Counted from the stretch's first letter, positions 34,875-43,989 are shown. The stretch is DNA of 64,000 nt from Eubacteriales bacterium (GCA_030536255.1 JAUNQI010000007.1:29578-93577), one strand, 5' to 3'. Translations and numbers: made by a program. Notes: a model not told the origin generated them from the letters alone.

Positions 34875-35762
34875 TCAGTCGGCCCGTTCGTCTCCCCAGA
34901 AGAAGATTGATACCGTTCCGGGCCCCGTATGTGCGCCGACCGTTGTTCCGACCCAGAATATTTCCGGTTTTCCGTTCAGCTTCGGGAACCGCTCTTCGAT
35001 CAGATCCGCCACTTTTTTCGCGTCATCATAGCAGTTGGAATGGCAGATATAGCACTTTCCAGAGTAATCGGTGCCGTTCTGAGCGTGAAGCTCCATCCGC
35101 TTAACAGTTTCTTCAATCACACGCTTCTTCGTGCGGATCTTTTCTCTCGGGATCAGACGGCCAAGATAATCCATATTTAAAAGCGGGCAGATATGCAGGG
35201 CACCCCCAAAGACCGCCGCAGTCTTGGAAATACGGCCGCCCTTCACGTAAAAGCTGAGATCCGTTGAAAAGAACCAGTGGTGAAGCTTTAGCTTGTTTTC
35301 TTCGAGCCACTGTACCAGCTCCGATGCGCTCAGACCTTCATCCCTTTTGTCAGCCGCTGCGTCCAGAAGCAGCCCGTGACCGGAGGAGGCGGCAAGCGAG
35401 TCAACAATATAAATCTTTCTTTCCGGAAATTCCTCCACAAGAGAAGCCGCGGCATTTCTCGCTGAATTCATTCCGCCGGTAATCCCTGATGAAAAAGAAA
35501 GATGAACAACGTCTTTTCCCGCTTCCAGAAAAGTCCTCCAGAAATCCTCATACCTGGCAATATTGATCTGAGACGTACTGGTATCAGCGCCCTCACTCAT
35601 CATCCGGTAAAAATCCTCATAAGGGATGGTTTTTCCGAAATCATCCAGATACTCTTTGCCATTGATACTGTACGCATATGAAATATACGATATATTTCTG
35701 GACCTGAGCTGTTCTTCGAGAATATCTACCGTAGATTCACAGCTTAAAATATAATCTGCCAT
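34875..35762 (-). CDS. DegV family fatty-acid-binding protein
   Basis: 295 residues. Typical DegV features: start YILSCESTVDI, TSTSQINIARYEDFWR, HLSFSSGITGGMNSARNAA and YIVDSLAASSGHGLL. DegV/FakB proteins hold a fatty acid for phosphorylation by the FakA kinase. No fakA is nearby. GAAGGAG precedes the ATG. It follows argS by 34 bp on the same strand and may share its transcript. Confidence 0.95.
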   Translation of the reverse strand: MADYILSCESTVDILEEQLRSRNISYISYAYSINGKEYLDDFGKTIPYEDFYRMMSEGADTSTSQINIARYEDFWRTFLEAGKDVVHLSFSSGITGGMNSARNAAASLVEEFPERKIYIVDSLAASSGHGLLLDAAADKRDEGLSASELVQWLEENKLKLHHWFFSTDLSFYVKGGRISKTAAVFGGALHICPLLNMDYLGRLIPREKIRTKKRVIEETVKRMELHAQNGTDYSGKCYICHSNCYDDAKKVADLIEERFPKLNGKPEIFWVGTTVGAHTGPGTVSIFFWGDERAD

Positions 35763-35796
35763 TTGATAATCTCCTTCATTAAAGGCAGGTGCCTTT

Positions 35797-37563
35797 TTAC
35801 ATTTTCTCCGGTGCCCCGATTCCGATCACCGAAAGCGCCAACTCAAGGACATTTCGGACGGAATCAGAAAGGACAAGACGCGCGTTCAGGATTCCCGGCT
35901 CCGCATCACGGATCCGGCAGACCGTATAAAATTTATGGAACTGAGCTGCCAGCTCCGTGAGATATTTATTGATACGGCTCGGATCATAATCTCTCGCCGC
36001 AAGGCGAATCTCTTCCGGGAACAGAGCAACCTGTTTGATCAGGTCACGCTCCGCCGGCTCCGTAAGAAGACTGAGGTCTGCTTCCCCGAATGCGGGAAGG
36101 GGATGACCCTCAGAAGCAAGATTGGAAATCATAGAGCAGATCCTTGCGTGGGCATACTGAACATAGTATACCGGATTCTCTTTATCCTGACGCTTTGCAA
36201 GCTCAAGATCAAACTCCACAGGAGATTCCGGACGGGAGTTAAAGAAGTAGCGGGCGGAATCCACAGGGATCTCATCCAGAAGGTTGTCAAGTGAGATCAT
36301 CTTGCCCGTACGCTTGGACATTCTGACCTCTACTCCGTTTTCAAGGAGCTTGACGAGCTGCATCAGGACAACATCCAGCCGGTTTTCTCCGTCAAGGCCG
36401 AGGGCGTCCATTGCCCCCTTCAGACGGGCAACATGACCATGATGGTCGGCACCCCAGATATTGATCACTTTATCGAAGCCGCGGGTCTCAAACTTATTGC
36501 GGTGATACGCGATATCCGCCGCAAAGTAGGTATAGAACCCGTTGGCGCGCCGGAGGACATCGTCCTTCAGCTCAAGCTTTTCAATATCCGCTTCGCTCTT
36601 TCCGGCGGCACGGAGCTTATCTCCAAGGATCTCAGACGTTTTCAGCCAGAGAGCTCCGTCTTTTTCATAGGTATATCCAAGATCCGTCAGACGGCTGACG
36701 GTTTCTTTCACGAATCCGGACTCATGAAGCGTAGACTCAAAAAACCACTGATCGTACCGGATTCCATAGCGCTCCAGATCATTCTTCATTCGGGGAATAT
36801 TCCGCTCCAGACCGAACGAAGCCATTTTTTCATGTCGCTCCGATTCCGGCTTATCCAGCCATTCATCCCCGAAGGACTCCCGGAAGGACTCCGCAAGGCG
36901 AATGATATCTTCCCCGTGATATCCGTCAGCAGGGAATTCGACCGCATTCTCTCCAAGGATAAGCTGACGGTATCTGGCGTCAATGGACTGGGCAAACTTT
37001 TCGATCTGATTGCCGGCATCATTCACATAGAATTCTCTGGAAACATCGTATCCTGCCTTCTCAAGCACGGAAGCCAGAGCATCGCCGAGGACTCCGCCTC
37101 TTGCATTTCCCATATGCATCGGACCGGTAGGATTCGCGGAAACGAACTCCACCATCAGCTTTCTGCCTTTTCCGTCATCCGTTCTGCCGTAATTTTCACC
37201 GGCCGCATCAACCGCGGACAGCACATCCGAATACCAGCTCTGCGCAAGACGGAAATTCATAAAGCCAGGGCCGGCAGATTCCGCGGAAGCGAACCAGGTC
37301 CCGGACAGGTCCATGTTCCCGATCAGCTTCTCGGCAATCATTCTGGGGGCCATATGCAACGATCTGGCACCGGCCATTGCATGGTTTGCCGCGAAATCAC
37401 CGTTAGAGGTATCCTTGGGGATCTCAACGGAACCCGTCAGGACTGCGTCTGCGGGAAGTTCTCCTTTTTCAGCCGCCTTTGCCAAAGCGGACGCTATGAT
37501 CTCATTGATCTGCTGCTTTGCTTCCTGAATAAGATTCGGAAGATAATCGGTTTTATCAAGCAT
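35797..37563 (-). CDS. argS: Arginyl-tRNA synthetase
   Basis: 588 residues from the ATG at 37563 (AAGGAG 9 nt upstream). Class I synthetase: HIGH-like HMGN at 150-153 (ANPTGPMHMGNARGG), KMSKS-like MSKRTGK, and a C-terminal DALR helical anticodon-binding domain ending in the usual NVLELALSVIGIGAPEKM-type tail. It charges tRNA-Arg in the cytoplasm. The start overlaps the DUF1934 gene by 8 bp, a common Firmicutes arrangement. Confidence 0.98.
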   Translation of the reverse strand: MLDKTDYLPNLIQEAKQQINEIIASALAKAAEKGELPADAVLTGSVEIPKDTSNGDFAANHAMAGARSLHMAPRMIAEKLIGNMDLSGTWFASAESAGPGFMNFRLAQSWYSDVLSAVDAAGENYGRTDDGKGRKLMVEFVSANPTGPMHMGNARGGVLGDALASVLEKAGYDVSREFYVNDAGNQIEKFAQSIDARYRQLILGENAVEFPADGYHGEDIIRLAESFRESFGDEWLDKPESERHEKMASFGLERNIPRMKNDLERYGIRYDQWFFESTLHESGFVKETVSRLTDLGYTYEKDGALWLKTSEILGDKLRAAGKSEADIEKLELKDDVLRRANGFYTYFAADIAYHRNKFETRGFDKVINIWGADHHGHVARLKGAMDALGLDGENRLDVVLMQLVKLLENGVEVRMSKRTGKMISLDNLLDEIPVDSARYFFNSRPESPVEFDLELAKRQDKENPVYYVQYAHARICSMISNLASEGHPLPAFGEADLSLLTEPAERDLIKQVALFPEEIRLAARDYDPSRINKYLTELAAQFHKFYTVCRIRDAEPGILNARLVLSDSVRNVLELALSVIGIGAPEKM

Positions 37564-37987
37564 CTGTTCTTTCTCCTTGCCGTTCCACACTGATAAATAA
37601 TTTAGCTCTCGTAAACACTCTGTGCTGAACTCCGAGCACATAGTCAATTTCCGCGCTTCCTCCATCCGGGCCGAAGCTGCGGTATATTTTCTTCGTATCG
37701 AGGCCCATAACAGTATTCCCGAAGGGGGTCGAATAGCTCATCCTATTCGTTGTTCCCTCACGGAAAACCATCCGGCTCGTAATGCTGCCTTCTCTGTCAA
37801 TAATGACCTCGTCGGGCATAAAGGTAACGGTTGTTCGGGTCCCGTCCATCCCGGTAACGTTACTCTCCATATAACTCATACTGCACAGTCCATCTTCAAA
37901 AGAATAAACCCCATCTGTAATAAAATCCATGGCGTTTTCTTCGTCATCATGAACCGTACGGACGGAAATAATAACATCCTTACTCAT
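37556..37987 (-). CDS. DUF1934 (YwiB-like) beta-barrel protein
   Basis: 143 residues, nearly all beta-strand, matching the YwiB/DUF1934 family (lipocalin-like barrel). Visible family features are the start KDVIISVRTVH, TDGVYSFEDGLCSMSYMES and the end YVLGVQHRVFTRAKLFISV. Function unknown, but the gene commonly sits next to argS. It overlaps murI by 4 bp (ATGA) and argS by 8 bp, so murI-ywiB-argS are coupled. Confidence 0.85.
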   Translation of the reverse strand: MSKDVIISVRTVHDDEENAMDFITDGVYSFEDGLCSMSYMESNVTGMDGTRTTVTFMPDEVIIDREGSITSRMVFREGTTNRMSYSTPFGNTVMGLDTKKIYRSFGPDGGSAEIDYVLGVQHRVFTRAKLFISVERQGERTDA

Positions 37988-38802
37988 TCTGCGCTGATAT
38001 GAACCGCCTTTATTTCAGTATTCAGGATCCGTTCCGCAAGCATTTCAAACTCCAGCGTATCGCCGCTCGTATAATACCGGATCTCTCCGGTATGTCCGCC
38101 GGCATCAGACTGCTCCGCCGCGCTTCCGGATGCTTCAAGAAGATTCTTCATTTCTCTGGCAGCAAATTCCGACGCAGAGAGTAAACGGACATCATCCCCG
38201 AGATACGCGGTGATTGCTTCCGAAATTATCCCGAAGTGCGTACATCCCAGAATCATTTCAGAAGCGCCTGAAGCTTTCACCGGCTCCAGATACTCCCGGA
38301 CCTTCTCCCGAAGAAGGACATCATCCGGCGAGATATGACCGCTTTCACATAACGCCACAAAATCCTGACACGGAACCGCAACCACTTCCCTGCCGCTGCA
38401 TGCCGACTGCAGCTTTCGCTGAAAGGCTCCGTTTCCAATGCTGGCCTTCGTTGCAATCACGGCAACCGGCCCGGAAGCAGCTTCCTTATTTTCTGCAACA
38501 GCCCGGACAACCGGATCAATTACATTCACAACCGGGATCCGGAACGAGGAAAGGATCTCCGGCGCATTCGCAGAAACAGTACCGCAGGCTGCGATCACAG
38601 CCTTTGCTCCCATCGACGCCAGAAGTTCCAGATTTCCGGAAGCAAACCGGCGAAGCTCTTCCCGTGTTTTCGTTCCGTACGGACAGCGGGACGTGTCTCC
38701 GAAATATAAAATTGTTTCAGCGGGCATTAACTCTCTGAGAGCTGACATCGCAGTAAGCCCTCCGAGACCCGAATCAAAAATCCCAATAGGTCTATTATCC
38801 AT
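37984..38802 (-). CDS. murI: Glutamate racemase
   Basis: 272 residues from the ATG at 38802. It supplies D-glutamate for peptidoglycan. The N-terminal IGIFDSGLGGLTAM and catalytic cysteines in AACGTVSANA (Cys73) and LGCTHFG are present; the first motif differs from the common ACNTAS. No ribosome site precedes the ATG, and the -10 at 38817-38812 predicts a transcript starting only a few bases upstream, so the mRNA may be leaderless. A GTG at 38820 is the alternative start but overlaps the promoter. Confidence 0.95.
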   Translation of the reverse strand: MDNRPIGIFDSGLGGLTAMSALRELMPAETILYFGDTSRCPYGTKTREELRRFASGNLELLASMGAKAVIAACGTVSANAPEILSSFRIPVVNVIDPVVRAVAENKEAASGPVAVIATKASIGNGAFQRKLQSACSGREVVAVPCQDFVALCESGHISPDDVLLREKVREYLEPVKASGASEMILGCTHFGIISEAITAYLGDDVRLLSASEFAAREMKNLLEASGSAAEQSDAGGHTGEIRYYTSGDTLEFEMLAERILNTEIKAVHISAE

Positions 38803-38811
38803 AACTTGTAT

Positions 38812-38840
38812 AGTATACACGAAAAGAATTGAAAAGTGAA
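38812..38840 (-). promoter_or_regulatory. Promoter of murI, interlocked with the divergent promoter
   Basis: On the minus strand, TTCACT (38840-38835), 17 nt, TATACT (38817-38812), only about 10 nt before the ATG. Confidence 0.55.
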
Positions 38841-38857
38841 GTATTAAGTTATATAAT
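38829..38857 (+). promoter_or_regulatory. Promoter of the DUF1893 gene
   Basis: TTGAAA (38829-38834), 17 nt, TATAAT (38852-38857). Its -35 lies in the spacer of the murI promoter and vice versa, so both cannot be occupied at once. Confidence 0.7.
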
Positions 38858-38909
38858 CGGCTCGTATATCGTATCTCCCGATTTCATCTATTTTACGGAG
38901 CTTTATCAA

Positions 38910-39329
38910 ATGAGTAATCTTGAATACGCAATCCAACAATTCAGAGAGAATGACCTGACATGCGCAATTTATAACGGCGAACAGCTTTGTTCAAGCACAG
39001 AGCGCGGCGTAAAGCCTCTGCTCGGTTTTATTTCGGACGGGCTGAATTTCTCCGGCTTTTCGGCCGCGGACAGAGTCGTAGGGAAAGCGGCTGCTTTTTT
39101 GTACGTGCGCCTCGGCGTGTCTGAGGTTTTTGCCGATGTGATGAGCCGTTCCGCTGTCAATGTTTTCAAGGAGCACGGAATTGTGTGCACTGCCGGGGAG
39201 CTGACCGAGGTCATCGTGAACAGAGCAAAAACCGGCCTCTGCCCCATGGAAAGCGCCGTATGGGACATCAGCGACCCCGTCATCGCTGAGGAAGCTATCC
39301 GTGCAAAGCTGAAGGAAATGTACGGTTAA
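38910..39329 (+). CDS. DUF1893 domain-containing protein
   Basis: 139 residues from the ATG at 38910 (GGAG 9 nt upstream). It matches the DUF1893 family, which has a cytidine-deaminase-like fold: YNGEQLCSSTERGVKPLL, DRVVGKAAAFLYV, VMSRSAVNVFKEHGI, NRAKTGLCPME. The conserved Cys in TGLCPME fits that family; the reaction is not known. Monocistronic, divergent from murI. Confidence 0.88.
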   Translation: MSNLEYAIQQFRENDLTCAIYNGEQLCSSTERGVKPLLGFISDGLNFSGFSAADRVVGKAAAFLYVRLGVSEVFADVMSRSAVNVFKEHGIVCTAGELTEVIVNRAKTGLCPMESAVWDISDPVIAEEAIRAKLKEMYG

Positions 39330-39505
39330 TTTACACAACATTATTAACGGAATTTAAAAGACGTAACATAGTAGACAAAATATTATAAATTTAATATTGT
39401 TAACTAAATATAATTAACATAATTCTATTGCTGGTAAAAAGAGGGCGATGGTTTACGCGGAGAATTTGTCTGTTTTTTATCAGTATCAGTATAATTGGGG
39501 GATAT
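39330..39505. other. AT-rich intergenic stretch without a gene
   Basis: Very AT-rich, with several imperfect TTAAC/ATTAAC repeats between 39343 and 39420. No coding frame with a ribosome site or RNA gene was seen. Confidence 0.6.
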
Positions 39506-39554
39506 AAAAATCGTCAGGCAGCTGCAATCCTTTTGCGCCTACCCGACGATTTTT
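39506..39554. terminator. Bidirectional terminator between the DUF1893 gene and mntP
   Basis: AAAAATCGTCAGG pairs with CCCGACGATTTTT (one mismatch) around a 22-nt loop, giving T-runs on both strands. Confidence 0.88.
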
Positions 39555-39574
39555 CCTCTTATATTCAGACTCTT

Positions 39575-40162
39575 TTATCCTATTAAGCCTTTCACAAATA
39601 TTTCTATTCCGATCGCGATCAGGATAATACCTCCGAGTATCGAAGCTTTCCCCGCCATCCTGCTTCCGAACTTTTTGCCGATAAGCAGACCGGCAATACA
39701 GATAATAAACGTTACCAGACCGATAATGAGGCATTCGATTACCGCAGCCCCAAATGAATACTCAGAGATCGTAAAGCCTACTGAAAGAGCATCGATCGAC
39801 GTGGCAATTCCCTGGATCGTCAGCTCCCAAAGGCCTACAGAAGCTTTTTCCGTGCTTTCTCCTTTGTCACGAATTCCCTCAATCAGCATTTTCCCGCCGA
39901 TATAAAGGAGCAGGATCAGCGCCATAAGCGGGATAAACTTCTGAACGGAAGCAAAAAGCTCCGAAATCGTATGAACAAAAAACCAGCCGAGAAGAGGCAT
40001 CATAATCTGATAAAAGCAGAACGTTCCTGCGATCAGGCACATTCTGGATTTTTTCATCTGCGGCTCATTGAGTCCGTCCGCCATCGAAACGGAAAACGCA
40101 TCCATAGCCAGCCCGATCCCGAATAAAACACTGTTCAGGAAAAACAAATAATCAAGCTTCAT
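39575..40162 (-). CDS. mntP: Manganese efflux pump MntP
   Basis: 195 residues with six membrane helices arranged as two DUF204 repeats. The paired acidic motifs GLAMDAFSVSMADG and GIATSIDALSVGFT line the metal path. It exports Mn2+ across the cytoplasmic membrane. It overlaps plsC by 11 bp and has AGAGG before its ATG, so it is read from the plsC transcript; no Mn-responsive yybP-ykoY leader precedes it. Confidence 0.95.
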   Translation of the reverse strand: MKLDYLFFLNSVLFGIGLAMDAFSVSMADGLNEPQMKKSRMCLIAGTFCFYQIMMPLLGWFFVHTISELFASVQKFIPLMALILLLYIGGKMLIEGIRDKGESTEKASVGLWELTIQGIATSIDALSVGFTISEYSFGAAVIECLIIGLVTFIICIAGLLIGKKFGSRMAGKASILGGIILIAIGIEIFVKGLIG

Positions 40163-40802
40163 GCAGATCCTCTAAAGCAGCTTCCATCATACTTTTCGCG
40201 CTTTCGCTGATATCCTTGTCATTATGGGCAGCGATATAGTCAGCATCAAGAACTCCTGCGATTCTATAACGAACAACGCTTTTTCTCCTAGGCCAGTTTT
40301 CCCTGATCTTATCCGTTCCGCAGGAAGCGCAGACGACGACCGGAACACCGGCGCGTTTTGCAATTTTAAAAACCCCGCTGTGAAACGGAAGCAGTCCGTT
40401 TTCGGGTTCTTTGTTTCTTGTTCCCTCCGGATAAATAACAACAGGACGCTCACTTGCAGCCAGGAAGTCTGAGGCTTCATAGATCACCTTCAGAGCATTC
40501 CTCGGATTTTCCCTGTCAATGGCAAGGAATCCGCTCTTTTTCATCAGGAAACCGGCAATCGGTATCTCAAAGTTCTCCGGCTTTGAGATGAACATCATTC
40601 TGAATTTTTTCAGATGATGCAGCAGAACGATCGGGTCATAAGCGGAAACGTGATTGGACACAAGAAGAAACTTCCCGTCAGCCGGGAGCTTCTCCAGTCC
40701 TTCCGCTTTTATCTTGATCCTGCTTCCCCATACGGCGAGAGAGCTGATAATATCAAGCAGCCATCTCCAGACGGAACGACGGGACTTATTCATCGTCTTC
40801 AT
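40152..40802 (-). CDS. plsC: 1-acyl-sn-glycerol-3-phosphate acyltransferase
   Basis: 216 residues from an ATG at 40802; ATG 40793 and GTG 40847 are alternatives and the ribosome site does not decide between them. The acyltransferase motifs NHVSAYD (about 50-56) and YPEGTRN are clear, with one N-terminal membrane-associated helix. It adds the second acyl chain to make phosphatidic acid. The start overlaps the preceding Ig-like surface gene by 17 bp and the end overlaps mntP. Confidence 0.93.
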   Translation of the reverse strand: MKTMNKSRRSVWRWLLDIISSLAVWGSRIKIKAEGLEKLPADGKFLLVSNHVSAYDPIVLLHHLKKFRMMFISKPENFEIPIAGFLMKKSGFLAIDRENPRNALKVIYEASDFLAASERPVVIYPEGTRNKEPENGLLPFHSGVFKIAKRAGVPVVVCASCGTDKIRENWPRRKSVVRYRIAGVLDADYIAAHNDKDISESAKSMMEAALEDLHEA

Positions 40803-41859
40803 CAAAATCGCTTGCCTTTCTGCCGCCGACAAGCCTTTCCAGGCCACGGAGCTCTATTGCTCCGGTGGAGTAAAGGATCATGATCACAAGCGCAGCAATG
40901 GCTACCGCGGCGCAGGCTGCAACAGAAGTCTTTGCGCCGGGTACTGACCATACTGCATCCGATCCGGCAAGCAGTTTTTCAGAGGCTGCATCATCCGCGC
41001 TTTGCTCTTCCGATGCATTCTCAACAGGAGCCGAAGAGAGAGCTCCGCTGTTAGCAGGAGCTGTCTGCTGGGATGTCTGAGCAGGTGCGGAAGCTGTCGC
41101 AGTATTCGGAGTCGCTGTCGGAGCGGGGGTAGGCGTCGGCGTAGGTGCAGGGGTCTGAGTAGGAGCCGGAGTTGGAGAGGCCACCGCATTTTCAGCACCT
41201 CTTACGGTAATTCTGGCAGCATTGGACGTCAGAACCTGCCCGTTTGTAATATTGAACTGAGCATATACGCGGATATTATTGCATTCATTGGTAAGGCCCA
41301 TAATCGTAATCTGGCTTCCCTGAACACCATTCACCGTGGTAGGAGTTTCAACAGCTGAAACACCCTTCAGATGATTGATAATATCCGTTGCGGCAATTCC
41401 GGTCTCCGTCGGCGTATCAATAAACCAGGTAACACTCTGGGTGTTCGTGCAGGCCGCCGTAAACAGGATATTGTCCCCTACTGAGTGCCCCAGCTCATCT
41501 CCCGGATGCTTCACAATCGTCGGATTGATCTCATCGGGAGCAAGATCAGAACCGTCAGAGGTTCCGGCTTCCGGAGAAGGAGCCGGCTGTTCGGTTGAAG
41601 TCCCGGTCTCCCCAGTTCCGCTTTCCTGCTGAGAAGGCTGAGTTTCTCCCGTACTGCTTTCAGGCGTCTGAGACTCGGTGCTCTGTCCCTCTCCCGTCTG
41701 TCCGCCGTCCGTTGTTTCCGTCACCGTTGTTGTAGTTTCCGTTACCGTCGTCGTTTCCGTTCCGATAACGATAACCGGGTTTGAAGCGAAGGCGACAGAG
41801 GAGAAGCTGCATAATACAGCCAGAATAACCGCAACCGCAATAAGCTTTTTGTAATTCAT
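40786..41859 (-). CDS. Surface protein with Ser/Thr-rich stalk and one Ig-like domain
   Basis: 357 residues. Signal peptide 1-26 (LIAVAVILAVLCSFSSVAFA), a Thr/Ser/Glu-rich stretch (27-110), an Ig-like beta-domain (about 112-222, with VTWFIDTPTETG and VYAQFNI), a Pro-Thr repeat linker (about 226-262), an Ala/Ser-rich stretch, and a C-terminal membrane helix near 308-330 followed by a short charged tail. There is no LPXTG motif, so it is membrane-anchored, not sortase-linked. No enzymatic motif. It precedes plsC and mntP on the same strand; a functional link to lipid synthesis is not evident. Confidence 0.75.
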   Translation of the reverse strand: MNYKKLIAVAVILAVLCSFSSVAFASNPVIVIGTETTTVTETTTTVTETTDGGQTGEGQSTESQTPESSTGETQPSQQESGTGETGTSTEQPAPSPEAGTSDGSDLAPDEINPTIVKHPGDELGHSVGDNILFTAACTNTQSVTWFIDTPTETGIAATDIINHLKGVSAVETPTTVNGVQGSQITIMGLTNECNNIRVYAQFNITNGQVLTSNAARITVRGAENAVASPTPAPTQTPAPTPTPTPAPTATPNTATASAPAQTSQQTAPANSGALSSAPVENASEEQSADDAASEKLLAGSDAVWSVPGAKTSVAACAAVAIAALVIMILYSTGAIELRGLERLVGGRKASDFDEDDE

Positions 41860-41903
41860 AAAATCCGCCTCTTATATAAGTAATTCAAATAAACAATATT
41901 CGC

Positions 41904-41932
41904 TGGAAAGTAGAAGACAACAATGCTATAAT
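41904..41932 (+). promoter_or_regulatory. Promoter of the SpoU methyltransferase gene
   Basis: TGGAAA (41904-41909), 17 nt, perfect TATAAT (41927-41932). Confidence 0.65.
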
Positions 41933-41990
41933 CAAGCCTGAACCGATGCTCCCGCACAGGAGAGATGAATCGTTGAGGCAGGACATAAAA

Positions 41991-42830
41991 ATGGACAAAC
42001 CAGAACCACGGATAATTGAAATTGAGAGCTTTTCCGATCCTCAGCTAGACGTATACGCCAGACTGACAGAAACACAGCTGAGAAGCGGGCACAACATTCC
42101 GGATCCCCTGTTTATCGCCGAAAGCCCGAACGTAATCGACCGGGCGCTTGACGCAGGTTATGAGCCCGTATCTCTTCTGATGGAGCGCAAGCACATTGAC
42201 CGGCAGGCAAAAGGAATCATTGAAAGATGCGAAGGAATCCCGGTATATACCTCCTCACTGGACGTTCTGACAAAGCTCACCGGATTTCCTCTTACCAGAG
42301 GGGTACTGTGCGCTATGCGAAGGAGAAAGCTCCCGTCCGCTGACGAGGTCTGCAGAGACGCTTCAAGAATCGCTGTTCTGGAAAACGTTGTAAACCCCAC
42401 AAATATCGGTGCGATCTTCCGTTCCGCCGCCGCTTTGGGAATTGACGCCGTTCTTCTGACGCCGGCCTGCTGTGATCCTCTCTACCGGCGCGCCGTCCGG
42501 GTAAGCATGGGAACGGTATTTCAGATCCCATGGGCATACCTCTGTGATGAAGTATCCGACTGGCCGCATCCCGGCCTCGAAATAATATCCGGCGCAGGAT
42601 TTTCTACCGCCGCCATGGCACTCAGCGAAGATTCCGTCAGCATTACCGACCCGAACCTGATGGCAGAGGAAAAGCTGGCCATCATTCTGGGAACGGAAGG
42701 AGACGGCTTGTCCGAATCCACCATAGCGGAATGCGACTATACCGTAAAAATACCAATGGCTCACGGGGTGGATTCTCTCAACGTTGCCGCGGCTTCAGCA
42801 GTCGCATTCTGGCAGCTCGGAAGACACTGA
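41991..42830 (+). CDS. SpoU/TrmH-family RNA methyltransferase
   Basis: 279 residues from the ATG at 41991 (AGGA 7 nt upstream). A substrate-binding N-terminal part is followed by the knotted SPOUT domain with all three SpoU motifs: ENVVNPTNIGAIFRSAA, IILGTEGDGL and IPMAHGVDSLNVAAA. It 2'-O-methylates a ribose in rRNA or tRNA with SAM; the exact site cannot be read. Single gene, divergent from the Ig-like protein. Confidence 0.93.
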   Translation: MDKPEPRIIEIESFSDPQLDVYARLTETQLRSGHNIPDPLFIAESPNVIDRALDAGYEPVSLLMERKHIDRQAKGIIERCEGIPVYTSSLDVLTKLTGFPLTRGVLCAMRRRKLPSADEVCRDASRIAVLENVVNPTNIGAIFRSAAALGIDAVLLTPACCDPLYRRAVRVSMGTVFQIPWAYLCDEVSDWPHPGLEIISGAGFSTAAMALSEDSVSITDPNLMAEEKLAIILGTEGDGLSESTIAECDYTVKIPMAHGVDSLNVAAASAVAFWQLGRH

Positions 42831-42957
42831 ATCCAATTAAATATTTATTTTATCAGATTATCCTTATCAGGTCAACATTTCTGTATTCTTTTCACGATAA
42901 GTAACCAATAATACCTGAAATCATCCCGAATCAGGATGTTTTCGGAAAGAGGAAAAC

Positions 42958-43887
42958 ATGATCAACAGTTTTATGATCGTCGGAGAGCAGATCATCATCG
43001 TATTTGCTCTGATCGTTGTCGGATTCATCTGCGGAAAGCTCAAAATCATCAATAACAATATTTCAAAAGGGCTTTCCTCCATCGCCGTAAATCTCACGAT
43101 CCCGGCGACCATTCTGATGTCGTTCCACCGGGAATTCGACGCTGTGCTTCTGAAAGACTTTCTTTTCTCCGTCGGTATCGGGATCCTCATGTATCTGATC
43201 TGTATTGTTCTCAGCACTCTGACGATCAAGGAAAAGTCCGAAAAAAGGCGGAACGTGATCAAGTGCGCCGTTATCTTCAGTAACTGCGCTATGATGGCCA
43301 TGCCGCTTGAATCGGCGCTGCTCGGTTCTGACGGCGTGTTTTTCGGTGCCGCTCATGCCGGGCTGTTCAATCTTGTTTTCTGGACTTACGGACTCTATAT
43401 TATCAGCGGTTCAAACGGCAGTCTGAATTTTAAGAAAGCGCTTCTTACTCCGTGCATCATTTGTACCTTTGCCGGAATGATCATGTTCCTTTTCAATATC
43501 TCTCTTCCGCAAACGACCTACAAGATCCTCGAGCATCTCTCCAATATGACGCTCCCGCTGAGCATGATGATCATCGGCTACACGATCAGCAGCACAAATA
43601 TCGGGGATGTTCTTTCAGACAAATGGTGCTGGCTGGCTGCGCTTGAAAGGCTTATTATCGTTCCGATGATCCTTCTGGGACTGCTTCTCCTCTTCCGGAA
43701 GACCGGTACCGCAGCAGTAACCGCAGTTATCAGCATTGCCTCCCCCGCTGCCGCATCCATCAATATCCTTGCTGTTCTTTACGGGAAAGATGAAAAGCTG
43801 GCAGCAGGTCTGGTATCCGTCAGCACAATTCTTTCTCTGCTTACGCTCCCGGTAATCACGGCGCTGGCACAAAATCTTCTGGGATAA
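42958..43887 (+). CDS. AEC (auxin efflux carrier) family transporter
   Basis: 309 residues with about ten hydrophobic helices and the AEC/membrane-transport-protein pattern (start VGEQIIIVFALIVVGF, NLTIPATILMSF, GYTISSTNIGDVLSDK). Relatives carry malate, other organic acids or unknown small molecules. GAGG lies 5 nt before the ATG. It stands alone, ended by the terminator at 43910-43955. Confidence 0.92.
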   Translation: MINSFMIVGEQIIIVFALIVVGFICGKLKIINNNISKGLSSIAVNLTIPATILMSFHREFDAVLLKDFLFSVGIGILMYLICIVLSTLTIKEKSEKRRNVIKCAVIFSNCAMMAMPLESALLGSDGVFFGAAHAGLFNLVFWTYGLYIISGSNGSLNFKKALLTPCIICTFAGMIMFLFNISLPQTTYKILEHLSNMTLPLSMMIIGYTISSTNIGDVLSDKWCWLAALERLIIVPMILLGLLLLFRKTGTAAVTAVISIASPAAASINILAVLYGKDEKLAAGLVSVSTILSLLTLPVITALAQNLLG

Positions 43888-43900
43888 GTGTGAAAAGTTC

Positions 43901-43914
43901 AACTCTAAAAAATA
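43901..43914 (+). repeat. 14-bp half-site shared with the DUF4143 operator
   Basis: AACTCTAAAAAATA is identical to 46031-46044, the left arm of the palindrome upstream of the DUF4143 ATPase gene. The two copies flank the MATE fusion gene. Confidence 0.5.
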
Positions 43915-43955
43915 ATCCGAACCTCATTCCGGCAGGAACAGGGTTCGGATTTTTC
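43910..43955. terminator. Bidirectional terminator between the AEC and MATE genes
   Basis: AATCCGAACC pairs perfectly with GGTTCGGATT around a 19-nt loop; T-runs follow on both strands. Confidence 0.85.
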
Positions 43956-43989
43956 GTTTATATACAAAGTTCGGATATTCAGGTTTTGA

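Noticed and set aside
35770..35795. AAAGGCA/TGCCTTT hairpin between argS and degV
   Set aside because: The loop would be only 2 nt and no T-run follows on the minus strand, so it was not called a terminator.
36433..37593. 386-codon plus-strand frame opposite argS
   Set aside because: Shadow of argS, which has intact class I synthetase motifs.
39330..40180. Manganese riboswitch (yybP-ykoY) controlling mntP
   Set aside because: mntP overlaps plsC by 11 bp and has no separate leader; no such structure is visible nearby.
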